Assembly: GCF_014695715.1 (NCBI RefSeq)
Contig: NZ_JACJOT010000006.1
Coordinates: 744,001-808,000, forward strand
From: Microcoleus sp. FACHB-68
GTDB taxonomy: Bacteria > Cyanobacteriota > Cyanobacteriia > Cyanobacteriales > Oscillatoriaceae
Length of the DNA: 64,000 nt
Direction: 5' to 3'
Shown here one piece after another: positions 43,339 through 53,675 of the stretch (position 1 is its first letter; every line of letters starts with the position of its first letter). Under the pieces are notes generated by a model. That model worked only from the letters and a program-made list of their open reading frames with translations. It was not told where the DNA came from and ran no database searches. A program made the position numbers and the translations under genes.

Positions 43339-43731
43339 ATGAGCAAAAAGAAAAAAATAGAACCACTAACTGGCGAAGGGCTTCTCCAGAGAGTTAAAGA
43401 CCTGGAAAACCTGAGTAAGGAAGAAAAAGCCAAGGCGTGCGGCTACTACACCGTCACAAAAAATGGTGTGGAACGTGTCAATATGATGAAATTCCTTAAT
43501 GCTCTGATTGATGCTGAGGGAATCGAATTAGATGGCAAGCAAAACGGCAATGGACGTGGCGGACGCAGTGCTAGCTACCGGATTAGTGTGCAGTCTAATG
43601 GAAACTTGCTGATTGGTGCCGCTTACACCAAACAGATGGAACTCAGACCGGGAGATGAATTTGAAATTTCCTTGGGACGCAAACATATTCATCTGAAACA
43701 ACTTGATGCGGAGCAAGAGGAAGCAGCCTGA
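43339..43731 (+). CDS. AbrB-like transcriptional regulator (cyAbrB, clade 2-like)
   Basis: A 130-residue cyanobacterial AbrB-type DNA-binding regulator. The N-terminal third (LTGEGLLQRVKDLENLSKEEKAKACGYYTV) is the cyanobacterium-specific helical part; the C-terminal GNLLIGAAYTKQMELRPGDEFEISLGRKHIHLK is the swapped-hairpin AbrB fold, here at the C-terminus as usual in this family. GYYTVTKNGVERVN resembles the second clade (Sll0822-like) which controls nitrogen and carbon genes, but clade assignment is tentative. The frame is open from 43282; ATG 43339 (MSKKKKIEPL) fits the family start. Confidence 0.88.
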   Translation: MSKKKKIEPLTGEGLLQRVKDLENLSKEEKAKACGYYTVTKNGVERVNMMKFLNALIDAEGIELDGKQNGNGRGGRSASYRISVQSNGNLLIGAAYTKQMELRPGDEFEISLGRKHIHLKQLDAEQEEAA

Positions 43732-44067
43732 GCTGCCTAGCTTGTTAAGCGCGAACAGGTGTACTATACCTAACCCTTAAGTGCCTCAGCTAAGCGTTAA
43801 GTTAATGATTGATGGCAGTGGTATTTGATTTACCATTGCCAGCTTTCTTTGGCCGGCTATTGAAGCCAAGCTGTATTCTTGAGCACAGTGATATCTTTGA
43901 TGTTCCTCTCGGCACCTGAAGCCAATTGGAAAAAAACCTACAGCCAGAACCAAGCTAAAACCGGCTCAGTCACAACCCTTTTTTCGCGCCGGCATCAACT
44001 AATTTGTCTGCTGTCTCCGAGTCCAATGTCGCACCAATAGCACTGATGACAAATTTGCGGCTAATAG

Positions 44068-44105
44068 TAAACCCCCATCCAACCGGCGGTGTGGATGGGG
44101 GTTTA
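44068..44105. terminator. Long perfect stem between cyabrB and dpsA
   Basis: TAAACCCCCATCCA (44068-44081) is exactly complementary to TGGATGGGGGTTTA (44092-44105), 14 bp around a 10-nt loop. It lies between convergent genes, so it can end both transcripts, although the T-tracts are short. The rest of the 472-bp spacer (43732-44203) has no supported gene. Confidence 0.7.
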
Positions 44106-44203
44106 ATCATGAAAACGGCTAAAAGAAATGCAGATAAACTTGGCATCTGTCGCCGTCTGGATCTTTTAATGGTTATTGACTTTAAACAAGATCCAGCGAG
44201 CAT

Positions 44204-44740
44204 TTAGCGGAACACCACCAAGGTATCAGGGGCGAGGAAGTGGGCAAGATGGTAAGCCCGTTCTTCGGTTTTGAGCAAGATTGTTTCATACAGATAGCGG
44301 GTGGCGCGATCGCCCAAACTTTCTGCTTGGCCGGCTTGACGGCGGATCAGCCCAATCATTGCTTGCTCAGCTTCTAAGTCATGCTCCACCATCTGGCGGC
44401 AAGTATAGACGCCATCCGGTTCTGGGGTAAAGCAGCATAACTCCGCAAGTTTGCTAAAGCTGGCTGCCGGTATTCCCCCCAAGCCGTTCAAGCGTTCACC
44501 TAGCTCATGAACGTGCTCTTGAACTTCGTCGTAGCTTTCTTGGAAGAAGTTGTGCAGAGAATAGAACTCCGCACCCTCTACGACAAAATGATGCTTTTGA
44601 TATTGCAAGTAAAGCGCTTGAAAACTCGCCAAGACGGCGTTCATCCCTTCACAGACTGGCGCTGTTACGGAATGTTCAAGCAAAACCACATTTTCTGCCA
44701 TGTGGCCGAAGGGACGCAATGCACTCTGAGTTTCAGCCAT
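44204..44740 (-). CDS. dpsA: DpsA: DNA-binding ferritin-like stress protein
   Basis: A 178-residue Dps-family protein that forms 12-subunit cages, oxidises iron with peroxide and shields DNA. The ferroxidase region reads [18 protein letters not shown] followed by [22 protein letters not shown] (residues ~50-90). The Asp usual in the second half of the centre (D-x-x-AER) is replaced by His (HVHELGER), as in the His-type cyanobacterial DpsA/Dps4 group. There are two adjacent Cys at ~104-105 (ELCCFTPEP). The ATG at 44740 has GAGGAG nine bases upstream. Confidence 0.92.
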   Translation of the reverse strand: MAETQSALRPFGHMAENVVLLEHSVTAPVCEGMNAVLASFQALYLQYQKHHFVVEGAEFYSLHNFFQESYDEVQEHVHELGERLNGLGGIPAASFSKLAELCCFTPEPDGVYTCRQMVEHDLEAEQAMIGLIRRQAGQAESLGDRATRYLYETILLKTEERAYHLAHFLAPDTLVVFR

Positions 44741-45013
44741 TGTTGTGTTCTCCTCTCATTAAGCAGTGCTTTTTGCTAATGGACACAGTCTAACACCCTC
44801 AATCTGGTATTCCAATGTCATTTGAGGGGCTAGAGTTGCAATAAGCCGCTGTTGCTGACAGCTCTTGCCAGGATGGAAAATTTTTTGAGAAAACTATTGA
44901 GAATTATTCGCACTTGTTTTATGCTGGTAACAACGCCAGAGCCTCTGGGGATCTCCCGGAATGGGTGGGAAAGCGCCAGAGAAAGTAAGTGCAAATAAGT
45001 TTCATTTGAAAAA

Positions 45014-45274
45014 ATGATGAATCAATCCGAGCTAGAACCACAGATTGGTGAAATTGTTGAGATCAGCTCGCCAGACCGCTGGCAAGTGTATCAGCGGCTA
45101 CAGGAGCTGGGTATTCCTTGTTGCTGTGCCATTGACCAGCCATTACGAGTTCAGGTCAACAATGCAACCGCTGCCGTTCAACTCCAGAGTGTTTTAAGAC
45201 AGTTAACGACGCCGCGTGTTGAGCTAGCAAGCTGGTTAGATGGCTGCTGGCAGCTCAGCTGTAAAAAGTTTTGA
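45014..45274 (+). CDS. Small Cys-containing cyanobacterial protein, unknown
   Basis: An 86-residue soluble protein, probably an alpha/beta fold: DRWQVYQRLQELGIPCCCAID, PLRVQVNNATAAVQLQSVLRQL, then WLDGCWQLSCKK. Five Cys, three of them consecutive, are striking in such a small protein and could bind metal. The start may be the ATG at 45014 or the next at 45017. It is transcribed in the same direction as the ferredoxin-like gene 121 bp downstream. I know relatives only as hypothetical cyanobacterial proteins. Confidence 0.72.
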   Translation: MMNQSELEPQIGEIVEISSPDRWQVYQRLQELGIPCCCAIDQPLRVQVNNATAAVQLQSVLRQLTTPRVELASWLDGCWQLSCKKF

Positions 45275-45395
45275 GTGTTATTAAGGCTGAGCCGGGTAAA
45301 AGACGACCGGCTGAAAACTTCCCCCGCTTGGATGGTGCTATCTAGGGGTGCCGGTTCTTGAACACTGACCACTTAATAATAGAGTTTGCATAACA

Positions 45396-45992
45396 ATGGG
45401 AAAATCTAATAAACAAATCTCTGATTTCAGCATTGAGGGACGATTCCTCAGTTTTGTATTAGAAGACGGTTATAAAATTAAGTACCTGCGACTGGCGACT
45501 GGAGAGGGTGAATTTTGGATTAAACTCTCTAAACCGTTAAGGGGTTCTGTCGAGCAATCTTTGATACCGGGTAGCTGGGTGCGGGTTGTTGGCGAGAAGA
45601 AACTCGAAGCCGACACCGGCAAACTTAAACTGAAGGCACATCTCGTTGAGCCGGCGCATCCCGCTAATCAAGTTGCAACGGCTGTCCCTGTGCCGGCACC
45701 GGCTGCTAAACCCAAAGCCACAATTTTAGTTTGTCAAAAATCAGATTGTTGCAAGCGTGGTGCTCAGCAAGTTTGCCAAGCTTTAGAAAAAACGATATGC
45801 GATCGCGGGTTAGAAGGCGAAGTAACGGTTAAAGGCACCGGCTGCCTGAAGCAGTGTAAAGCAGGGCCAGCCGTTGTGGTGTTGCCAGATAAAACTCGCT
45901 ATACGCGGCTTCACCCTTCAGAAGTTCCAGCACTTGTAGATAAACATTTTTCTGGTAATTTAACGCCAGAAGTTGCCGGTAAATCTCACTAA
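45396..45992 (+). CDS. Thioredoxin-like 2Fe-2S ferredoxin domain protein
   Basis: A 198-residue protein of two parts. Residues ~1-90 form a beta-barrel-like domain (GRFLSFVLEDGYKIKYLRLATGEGEFWIKLS), probably an OB-type fold. After an Ala/Pro linker, residues ~112-190 are a thioredoxin-like 2Fe-2S ferredoxin with the four-Cys pattern C-x-x-x-x-CC (CQKSDCC) and C-x-x-x-C (GCLKQCKAGP), like NuoE/HoxE and small (2Fe-2S) proteins. It probably carries electrons to an unknown partner. The N-terminal domain is specific to cyanobacteria as far as I recall. Confidence 0.85.
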   Translation: MGKSNKQISDFSIEGRFLSFVLEDGYKIKYLRLATGEGEFWIKLSKPLRGSVEQSLIPGSWVRVVGEKKLEADTGKLKLKAHLVEPAHPANQVATAVPVPAPAAKPKATILVCQKSDCCKRGAQQVCQALEKTICDRGLEGEVTVKGTGCLKQCKAGPAVVVLPDKTRYTRLHPSEVPALVDKHFSGNLTPEVAGKSH

Positions 45993-47028
45993 ATGTCTTC
46001 TTTTTGCGAGATTTGGCGATAAGAGTTTGGGTTTTGTTTTAATAACCGCAGATAAAGGCAAATAAATATAGGTTGCTCAGTAAAAGTCAACTGTTGCTCG
46101 TAGGATTTTTGCTAAAAAACTTGTGCAAATCAGGACTGATTTGTGCGTGTTGAGGTTTTTAGCGCAAGATTAGAATGTTTTGCCGGCACGGGTGCGGGAC
46201 ATTTGATAGGTAATTTTTGATTGACGCTGCTCTAGAACTGGAAGGTTATTCTAAGCGTTTCTATTACAATATCGTCGTTGCTACCGTTATGACCGGGTGC
46301 TGTGAGCCAGATCGCCCCAGGTGTAGTGGAAATATTATTTGAGAGTGGGTATCTGTAAAGAGCTTCAAGACAAGGATTTCGCAAATTTGGCCGGCTGTGG
46401 AATTGCTGAGAAAACGATGCCGGTGGCGAGACTCCAACTTCAGACGCCTAGAAAATCAGGGAAAATTAGGACACAACGCCAAATTTGATTCATTTCTTCG
46501 TTTTTCTACCTGTGTTTTAGATGTTTAAGCGGGGCCAACTTTTCAGAGGCTCGGTAAGTTTACCCAATCACATTGAGAAGACTGCACGCCTTTAAAATAA
46601 AGCTTCGTGCAAATAAGACAGCGGCGCGACAGCCTCAAAATTCAAGTCGTGCCATAATGCAGACAAGTGCGCCGGTAATCATCCGTAAGGGCGATAGGCA
46701 AAAAATCAAAATAGCATCCAAGATAGAAATTACAGCCCTCGCCGGCTCCTCATATCCTTGTGAATTTTAGATTGGGGGTTCAGCGCTAAACCGCTCGATA
46801 GTAAATAATACACTGTGCCTGTGATCGCATTCTTGGCGTGTTTGCAGCAAAATATTATCTGAAACCCCTAGGGAAGGTTATTTGTTTGAATTTGGCCCCT
46901 CAAAGCCTCTGGCCGGCCACAACATTGTTTTAACGGATGTGTCAATCTAAAAAAGATAAGCAAGTCTCCTGACAAGACACCGTTCGATCGCATCCTATAT
47001 TGTGGGTTTATCCATCCCGTAGCCATCC
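45993..47028. other. Kilobase-long intergenic region
   Basis: This 1036-bp spacer is the longest gene-free stretch of the window. It contains an ACCGCAGATAAAGGCA word related to the CGCAGATAA repeat near 56.2 kb, several short open frames without relatives (46573-46770 plus; about 46219-46345 plus), and GC-richer islands with GCCGG words. I see no tRNA or known RNA family. Confidence 0.35.
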
Positions 47029-49161
47029 ATGAGCTATTGCCTGAATCCCAACTGTCCTAAGCCGGCAGATCCGTTACACAACACAAATCGCATTTGCCGG
47101 CACTGCGGCTCTCAGTTAGTGCTGCAAAATCGCTATCGGGTCACTCGTTTGTTAGGGGAAGGTGGGTTTGCCAAAACGTATGAGGTGGATGACCGAGGTC
47201 AGCCGAAGGTGCTGAAAGTTCTCTTCCTCAATGAACCCAAAGCCGTTTCCCTATTTAAGAACGAAGCAGCAGTCTTGATGCGGCTGAAGCACCCAGGAAT
47301 TCCTAAAGTAGAGCCAGATGCCTACTTCAATTTTTTGCCCAAGCATAGCAAAGCGGTTTTGCACTGCCTGGTGATGGAAAAAATTAATGGCCCAAATTTG
47401 GAGCAGTGGCTCTACAGTCGCAACAACAAACCCATCCCTCAAGAGATAGCCCTGGACTGGTTGCTACAGCTGGTCGATATCTTGCACAGAGTTCACCAGC
47501 AGCAATTTTTTCACAGGGATATTAAGCCGGCTAACATCATGGTGCGGCCTAATGGCCAAATGGTGTTGATTGACTTTGGTAGTGCGCGGCAAGTCACTGG
47601 CACCTATTTGGCAAAAATGGGCGTCGGGCAAAAAGGCACGGTGATTGCTTCTAAAGGTTATACCCCACCCGAACAAGACAGTGGCCATCCCGTACCGCAA
47701 TCAGATTTCTTTGCGTTAGGGCGCACGTTTGTGCATTTGCTCACCGGCAAGCATCCCCTAGATTTTTACAATGCCCTCACCGATGAACTGCAGTGGCGAT
47801 CAAATGCGCCGCAAATCAGTAAGCCCTTTGCAGATTTTATCGATCACCTGATGGCCCGTCTGCCCGGTCAGCGTCCCCCCAGTACCGAGGTCATGTTGCA
47901 GCGCTTGGCAGAAATTAAGCAACTCAGGCAGCAGCCATCTCAGCGCCAGCAGGGCCAGTTGCGGTTTGACCCGTTGGTTAAGTTTAAACAGAAATGGTTA
48001 ACGGGTAGTGCTTTTGTGCTGGTGGGATGTGTGGGAGTGGCCCAAGCTGTGTTCTATGGTTATTTTGCCCCCCGCTTGATGAGTAATCGGACTGTGCCGG
48101 TACAGCAGCAATTAGCGATTCAAACCCCCGTCCTGGCTGAATCTTTGGATACCGACACTGAAGAAGATCGCCCGCAACTGATGGCCGGTTCCACCCCAGA
48201 AAAAAGTGCCGGCGAAGCGAAAAACACTTCCTTTGAAAAGATGTCTTTAACAGAGACACTTTCAGGGCATTCTCTAGACGTTCGTTCTGTCGCCATCAGT
48301 CCGGACAACCGGACGCTGGTGAGTGGCAGCTTGGATGGGACGATTCTAATTTGGGATTTGTCCACCGGCGAACGCAGAAGCACGCTGAACGGGCATTTCA
48401 AAGCCCAAGAATTGGTTTCCTCGGTTGCCATCACTCCAGATGGTCAAACGCTGGTGAGTGGTAGTAGCAGTTATGGTGGCACGATTAAGATTTGGAATTT
48501 AGCCACCGGCGAACTTTTGCAGACGCTGCCTAAACAAATAGAAGGCGTTTCTGTCGTGGCCATTAGCGCAGATGGCAAAACCATCGCCAGTGGCAGCGAA
48601 GATATGACGGTCAAGTTGTGGGATTTAGCCACTGGGGTTCAGCTAGGCACCTTAGTTGGGCATTCTGGGCCAATTCGCGGCGTCGCTTTCAGCAGCGATG
48701 GCAAGACGCTGGCGAGTGGCAGTGAGGACACGACGATCAAGCTGTGGAATCGCAATTCGGGTGAATTAATCAGCACCCTGTCTGGCAATTCGGGGAAGGT
48801 TTATTCGGTTGCCTTCAGTCCAGATGGGCAGACGGTCGCCAGTGGCAGTGGTGACAATATGATTAAGCTATGGGATCTGCAGGCCGGCTGTACGCCTGGA
48901 AAGCGGTGTTATGCGACGCGCAGTTTGTCCGGCCCTTCAGAGACGATGTATTCTATTGCCTTCAGTTCGGATGGGGAAAAGCTTGCCGGGGGCAGTTTGT
49001 CTGGCAGAATCAATATTTGGGATGCCGGCACGGGTAAAATACTGCAGACGCTACCCGGTCATTCCCGGTGGGTTGAATCGGTTACGTTTAGCCCGGATGG
49101 TAAAACGCTTGCCAGTGGCAGTGGGGATGCGACTGTGAAGATTTGGCAAGTGGGAGAGTAA
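47029..49161 (+). CDS. Serine/threonine kinase with zinc-ribbon N-terminus and seven WD40 repeats (kinase B)
   Basis: A 710-residue paralog of the kinase at 35.9-37.8 kb. Residues 4-27 carry the paired Cys (CLNPNCPKP, CRHCGS). The kinase (residues ~35-300) has P-loop LGEGGFAKTYEV, HRDIKPAN and DFGSA, all canonical, so it is likely active, unlike its neighbour's altered motifs. One membrane helix (~325-345, WLTGSAFVLVGCVGVAQAVF) precedes seven WD40 units from about residue 405; unit 5 has an insertion with two Cys (AGCTPGKRCYATR). It probably senses outside or within the thylakoid lumen through the propeller. Confidence 0.93.
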   Translation: MSYCLNPNCPKPADPLHNTNRICRHCGSQLVLQNRYRVTRLLGEGGFAKTYEVDDRGQPKVLKVLFLNEPKAVSLFKNEAAVLMRLKHPGIPKVEPDAYFNFLPKHSKAVLHCLVMEKINGPNLEQWLYSRNNKPIPQEIALDWLLQLVDILHRVHQQQFFHRDIKPANIMVRPNGQMVLIDFGSARQVTGTYLAKMGVGQKGTVIASKGYTPPEQDSGHPVPQSDFFALGRTFVHLLTGKHPLDFYNALTDELQWRSNAPQISKPFADFIDHLMARLPGQRPPSTEVMLQRLAEIKQLRQQPSQRQQGQLRFDPLVKFKQKWLTGSAFVLVGCVGVAQAVFYGYFAPRLMSNRTVPVQQQLAIQTPVLAESLDTDTEEDRPQLMAGSTPEKSAGEAKNTSFEKMSLTETLSGHSLDVRSVAISPDNRTLVSGSLDGTILIWDLSTGERRSTLNGHFKAQELVSSVAITPDGQTLVSGSSSYGGTIKIWNLATGELLQTLPKQIEGVSVVAISADGKTIASGSEDMTVKLWDLATGVQLGTLVGHSGPIRGVAFSSDGKTLASGSEDTTIKLWNRNSGELISTLSGNSGKVYSVAFSPDGQTVASGSGDNMIKLWDLQAGCTPGKRCYATRSLSGPSETMYSIAFSSDGEKLAGGSLSGRINIWDAGTGKILQTLPGHSRWVESVTFSPDGKTLASGSGDATVKIWQVGE

Positions 49162-49262
49162 TATTATTTATAGAGACTCAAAACCTTTCTATTAATAGAA
49201 AAGTAGAAACTTTTTGGGACTCGACTCATTAAATCAAATGCTTCTTCTTATGAAATTTTTGC

Positions 49263-49931
49263 TCACTCACTGTCATGCAAAATTTCTCGAATTCGTGAGC
49301 GAAATGCACGGACTGTGGCTCTTTGACCAGCAGTTTTACTTTGTTCGATAAACCCAGGGATTTCAGAGGCTGGTAAAAAAGGAAAAGCCAGACTTTTTTC
49401 ACATAATTCGTATCTATCCCCGGCAAGTTGATAAATTTCAAGAATTTGATTGCGATATCTCCACAATTCAGGAACGCCAAGAGATGCGTAAATTGTGAAT
49501 TTATTTAAGGAAGAACTTGTGTAATCTGACTCTATTACTAAATCTGGTGGGGGGTCATTTGGCAGTTCAATACTTTTGCCTCGGACAACAGATTCATTCT
49601 GGATATAAAAACAAGTATCCGGTTCTACAGCACGGCGTAAGTCCTCCCGCACCAAAAGTAAAGCACCGAGTTCCATAGTCTCAATTTCTAGCTCATCGGC
49701 TATGGCTGTAACAAAATAAGCAATAAGTATCTTGGGTTGTTCATGTTCTTGCAGTGGCATCCTGAATTCTAAAACTCCTGCGTCATAAGCAATTCTCCAA
49801 GCTCTATCATCACCGGCATCTGCAAGCAAAGCTTTAAAAGTTTCCCAGCTAATCCGGCTTAAAATAAATCTAGAGTTGACCGGCACTTGCTGCTGTGAGG
49901 GAGGAGTCGCCGGCACTGTTTGCATATTCAT
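49263..49931 (-). CDS. Uma2 family endonuclease (DUF820)
   Basis: A 222-residue protein of the PD-(D/E)XK nuclease superfamily that is greatly expanded in filamentous cyanobacteria. Core motifs: a Glu in [23 protein letters not shown], and the catalytic-strand segment [18 protein letters not shown] (Asp-x-Val-x-Glu) with downstream [22 protein letters not shown] 49931 is preferred to 49967. It diverges from metH with about 105 bp between the starts. Its natural role is unknown; some are thought to be mobile or transposon-linked. Confidence 0.88.
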   Translation of the reverse strand: MNMQTVPATPPSQQQVPVNSRFILSRISWETFKALLADAGDDRAWRIAYDAGVLEFRMPLQEHEQPKILIAYFVTAIADELEIETMELGALLLVREDLRRAVEPDTCFYIQNESVVRGKSIELPNDPPPDLVIESDYTSSSLNKFTIYASLGVPELWRYRNQILEIYQLAGDRYELCEKSLAFPFLPASEIPGFIEQSKTAGQRATVRAFRSRIREILHDSE

Positions 49932-50037
49932 GATTTTTATTACCCCTAATTGCCCGAAATTTTGCACAATAGATAAAGCTGAATATCCAAAGCTTAACCT
50001 AAAACTTATTTGCCAACCTTTTCGTCTGATATCACCT

Positions 50038-53000
50038 ATGAATAGCCCCTTCCTCGAACGCCTGCATCACCCTGATCGCCCTGTCATCGTCTTTGATGGG
50101 GCGATGGGAACGAATATCCAAAGCCAGAACTTGACAGCCGAAGACTTTGGGGGTGCGGAATACGAAGGCTGTAACGAATATCTGGTGTTCACCAAACCCG
50201 AAGCGATCGAGAAAGTGCATCGAGACTTCCTCGCTGCCGGCGCAGATGTTGTTGAAACTGATACCTTTGGCGCGTCCTCGTTTGTCTTGGCAGAGTATAA
50301 TCTCGCAGACCAAGCTTACTCGCTGAACAAGACAGCCGCAGAACTCGCCAAGCGTGTTGCAGCAGAGTTTTCCACCCCAGAAAAGCCGAGATTTGTGGCC
50401 GGCTCAATTGGCCCAGGTACGAAATTGCCGACGCTGGGACATATCGACTTTGACACCCTCACCACCGCCTTTGCAGAGCAAGCTGAGGGGCTGTATGATG
50501 GCGGCGTTGACTTGCTGATTGTTGAAACTTGTCAGGATGTACTGCAGATTAAAGCAGCGCTGAATGGCATTGAACAAGTTTTTCAGAAAAAGGGAGAACG
50601 CCGGCCTTTAATGGTGTCGGTGACGATGGAAAATTTTGGCACCATGTTGGTGGGGTCAGAAATTAATGCGGCGCTGACGATTTTGCAGCCTTATCCGATT
50701 GATATTCTCGGACTTAATTGTGCCACCGGCCCGGATTTGATGAAGGATCACATTCGCTATTTGTCTGAGCACTCGCCGTTTGTGGTTTCTTGTGTTCCGA
50801 ATGCCGGTTTGCCAGAAAATGTTGGCGGACAAGCACATTATAAATTGACGCCAATGGAACTGCGGATGGCGTTGATGCACTTCATTGAAGATTTGGGAGT
50901 GCAGATCATTGGTGGGTGTTGCGGAACCCGACCGGCACATATCGAACAACTAGCAGAACTGTCTAAAACTCTCAAACCAAAACAGCGAAATTTCTATTTT
51001 GAGCCGGCTGCGGCATCGATTTACAGCGCTCAACCTTACGACCAGGATAACTCGTTTTTAATTGTTGGTGAGCGGCTGAATGCTAGCGGTTCTAAAAAGT
51101 GCCGCGACTTGCTAAATGCGGAAGATTGGGATGGGTTAGTGGCGCTGGCGCGGGAACAGGAGCGCGAAGGTGCCCACGTTCTTGATGTTAACGTGGATTA
51201 TGTGGGACGCGATGGCGTGCGAGATATGCACGAGGTGGTGTCTCGTGTGGTGACAAATGCCAAACTGCCGCTAATGTTGGACTCTACGGAATGGGAGAAA
51301 ATGGAGGCCGGTTTAAAAGTTGCCGGCGGCAAATGTCTGCTGAATTCCACCAACTATGAAGACGGAGAACCGCGTTTTTATAAAGTGTTGGACTTGGCGA
51401 AAAAATATGGTGCCGGTGTTGTCGTTGGCACGATTGATGAAGAGGGAATGGCGCGAACCGCAGAGAGGAAATTTGCAATCGCCCGTCGTGCTTATAATGA
51501 TGCGATCGCTTATGGTCTCCAGCCTTATGAAATCTTTTTTGACCCCCTCGCTTTGCCAATTTCAACTGGTATTGAAGAAGACCGCGCGAATGGGAAAGCA
51601 ACCATTGAAGCGATTCGCCAAATTCGGCAAGAATTACCGGGATGCCACATTATTCTAGGGGTTTCTAATATTTCCTTTGGGTTGAATCCGGCGGCGCGGC
51701 AAGTGTTGAATTCGATGTTCTTGCATGAAGCGATGCAAGTTGGGATGGATTCAGCAATTGTTAGCGCGAATAAGATTTTACCCTTGGCAAAAATCGAGCC
51801 GCAACATCAAGAAATCTGCCGTAAGTTGATTTATGATGAGCGCAAATTTGATGGGGATGTTTGCGTTTATGATCCCTTGGGCGAATTGACGACGTTGTTT
51901 GAAGGGAAAACAACGAAGCGGGATCGCTCTCAAGATGAAAACAAGCCGGTGGAAGAACGGCTGAAACAGCATATCATTGACGGTGAACGCATTGGACTAG
52001 AAGAACAACTCACTAAAGCCTTAGAAAAATATCCTCCCCTCGATATTATTAACATTTTCCTGCTGGATGGCATGAAAGTTGTGGGTGAGTTGTTTGGTTC
52101 GGGTCAAATGCAATTGCCGTTTGTGCTGCAATCAGCGGAAACGATGAAGGCGGCTGTGGCTTATTTACAACCTTTCATGGAAAAGGAAGAAGCCGGGGAG
52201 AGTAATGCCAAAGGAACGGTGATCATTGCCACTGTTAAAGGGGATGTTCACGACATTGGTAAAAATTTGGTTGATATCATCCTTTCTAATAATGGATATC
52301 GGGTGATTAACTTAGGAATTAAGCAGCCGGTGGATACCATTATTGAGGCTTACGAAAAGTACAAGGCTGATTGTATTGCCATGAGTGGACTGCTGGTCAA
52401 GTCTACGGCGTTTATGAAGGACAATCTGGAGACGTTTAATGAACGGGGAATTACGGTGCCGGTGATTTTAGGGGGTGCGGCGCTGACTCCTAAGTTTGTC
52501 CATGAGGATTGCCAAAATGCTTACAGAGGTAAGGTTATTTATGGCAAGGATGCATTTTCTGATTTGCATTTCATGGATAAATTGATGCCGGCAAAGGCTG
52601 CGGAAAAATGGGATAATTTCAAAGGGTTTTTAGATGAGTTTGCAACTGCAGATGACAGCAAACTAACGCAGATCGAAGAGAACAATCTGCGTTCATCTGA
52701 GGCTGCCGGCAATTCTGAAGCCGATCAAGTGCCGGTGGAGATCGATACGCGCCGATCTGAAGCAGTGGCGGTGGATATTGAGCGCCCAACGCCGCCTTTC
52801 TGGGGAACGCAAATATTGCAGCCGGCAGATATTTCTTTGGAAGAAATCTTCGGCTATTTAGATTTGCAGGCGCTGATTGCAGGACAATGGCAATTCCGTA
52901 AGCCTAAAGAACAATCGCGGGAAGAATACGATGCTTTCTTGGCTGAAAAAGTCTATCCGGTTTTGGCAGAATGGAAGCAGCGCGTGATTGCTGAAAATCT

Positions 53001-53610
53001 TTTGCATCCGACGGTGGTTTACGGATATTTCCCCTGTCAATCTGAGGGCAATTCCCTTCACCTTTATGATCCAGAAATCATGAAGAATGGGCAAGCTGCC
53101 GGCGATCTGACACCTGTTGCAACTTTCAATTTTCCCCGACAAAGATCGATGCGCCGGTTGTGTATTGCTGACTTTTTTGCTTCCAAAGACTCGGGTAAAA
53201 TAGATGTTTTCCCCATGCAGGCGGTGACGGTAGGCAATATTGCAACGGAGTACGCCCAAAAGCTATTTGGCAATAACCAGTACACCGATTATCTCTATTT
53301 CCACGGGTTAGCGGTGCAGACGGCGGAAGCGGTAGCCGAATGGACTCATGCGCGAATTCGTCGGGAGTTGGGATTTGGCAGTGAAGAACCGGCAAATATT
53401 CGGGATATGTTAGCGCAGCGATATCGCGGTTCGCGCTATAGTTTTGGCTATCCCGCTTGCCCGAATATGTCCGATCAATACAAGCAGTTAGAATTGTTGG
53501 GTTCTGATCGCATCAATCTCTTGATGGATGAAAGTGAGCAGCTTTATCCCGAACAATCTACTACTGCAATCATCACTTATCACCCCGCTGCAAAATACTT
53601 CAGCGCTTAA
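50038..53610 (+). CDS. metH: Cobalamin-dependent methionine synthase MetH
   Basis: A 1190-residue enzyme that moves a methyl group from 5-methyltetrahydrofolate through cobalamin to homocysteine. Homocysteine domain ~10-325 with zinc ligands in GLNCATGP and GGCCGT; pterin domain ~345-610; cobalamin cap and binding domains ~640-860, with the D-x-H-x-x-G motif in [11 protein letters not shown]; reactivation (AdoMet) domain ~930-1190 with [17 protein letters not shown] ~50-residue Glu/Ser/Arg linker ([12 protein letters not shown]) precedes the last domain. The frame is open from 49876, but ATG 50038 ([15 protein letters not shown]) fits the family. No cobalamin riboswitch is visible in the short leader. 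Confidence 0.97.
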   Translation: MNSPFLERLHHPDRPVIVFDGAMGTNIQSQNLTAEDFGGAEYEGCNEYLVFTKPEAIEKVHRDFLAAGADVVETDTFGASSFVLAEYNLADQAYSLNKTAAELAKRVAAEFSTPEKPRFVAGSIGPGTKLPTLGHIDFDTLTTAFAEQAEGLYDGGVDLLIVETCQDVLQIKAALNGIEQVFQKKGERRPLMVSVTMENFGTMLVGSEINAALTILQPYPIDILGLNCATGPDLMKDHIRYLSEHSPFVVSCVPNAGLPENVGGQAHYKLTPMELRMALMHFIEDLGVQIIGGCCGTRPAHIEQLAELSKTLKPKQRNFYFEPAAASIYSAQPYDQDNSFLIVGERLNASGSKKCRDLLNAEDWDGLVALAREQEREGAHVLDVNVDYVGRDGVRDMHEVVSRVVTNAKLPLMLDSTEWEKMEAGLKVAGGKCLLNSTNYEDGEPRFYKVLDLAKKYGAGVVVGTIDEEGMARTAERKFAIARRAYNDAIAYGLQPYEIFFDPLALPISTGIEEDRANGKATIEAIRQIRQELPGCHIILGVSNISFGLNPAARQVLNSMFLHEAMQVGMDSAIVSANKILPLAKIEPQHQEICRKLIYDERKFDGDVCVYDPLGELTTLFEGKTTKRDRSQDENKPVEERLKQHIIDGERIGLEEQLTKALEKYPPLDIINIFLLDGMKVVGELFGSGQMQLPFVLQSAETMKAAVAYLQPFMEKEEAGESNAKGTVIIATVKGDVHDIGKNLVDIILSNNGYRVINLGIKQPVDTIIEAYEKYKADCIAMSGLLVKSTAFMKDNLETFNERGITVPVILGGAALTPKFVHEDCQNAYRGKVIYGKDAFSDLHFMDKLMPAKAAEKWDNFKGFLDEFATADDSKLTQIEENNLRSSEAAGNSEADQVPVEIDTRRSEAVAVDIERPTPPFWGTQILQPADISLEEIFGYLDLQALIAGQWQFRKPKEQSREEYDAFLAEKVYPVLAEWKQRVIAENLLHPTVVYGYFPCQSEGNSLHLYDPEIMKNGQAAGDLTPVATFNFPRQRSMRRLCIADFFASKDSGKIDVFPMQAVTVGNIATEYAQKLFGNNQYTDYLYFHGLAVQTAEAVAEWTHARIRRELGFGSEEPANIRDMLAQRYRGSRYSFGYPACPNMSDQYKQLELLGSDRINLLMDESEQLYPEQSTTAIITYHPAAKYFSA

Positions 53611-53614
53611 TTTT

Positions 53615-53646
53615 ATAGGGTGGGCATTTGCTCACCCTATTATTTT
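53615..53646 (+). terminator. Intrinsic terminator of metH
   Basis: ATAGGGTG (53615-53622) and CACCCTAT (53633-53640) with an inner GC pair around ATTT, followed by TATTTT. It starts five bases after the metH stop. Confidence 0.88.
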
Positions 53647-53675
53647 GACAAAAAAGATCATAAAGGACAAATAAC

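Noticed and set aside
43970-44203. Frames on both strands over the long stem between cyabrB and dpsA
   Set aside because: They are created by the 14-bp inverted repeat and flanks; the segment SAIGATLDSETADKLVDAG looks protein-like but has no start signal or relatives I recognise.
46219-46345. Short plus-strand open segment with Cys (YNIVVATVMTGCCEPDRP)
   Set aside because: Only about 42 codons from a TTG, no ribosome binding site and no known family; left as spacer.
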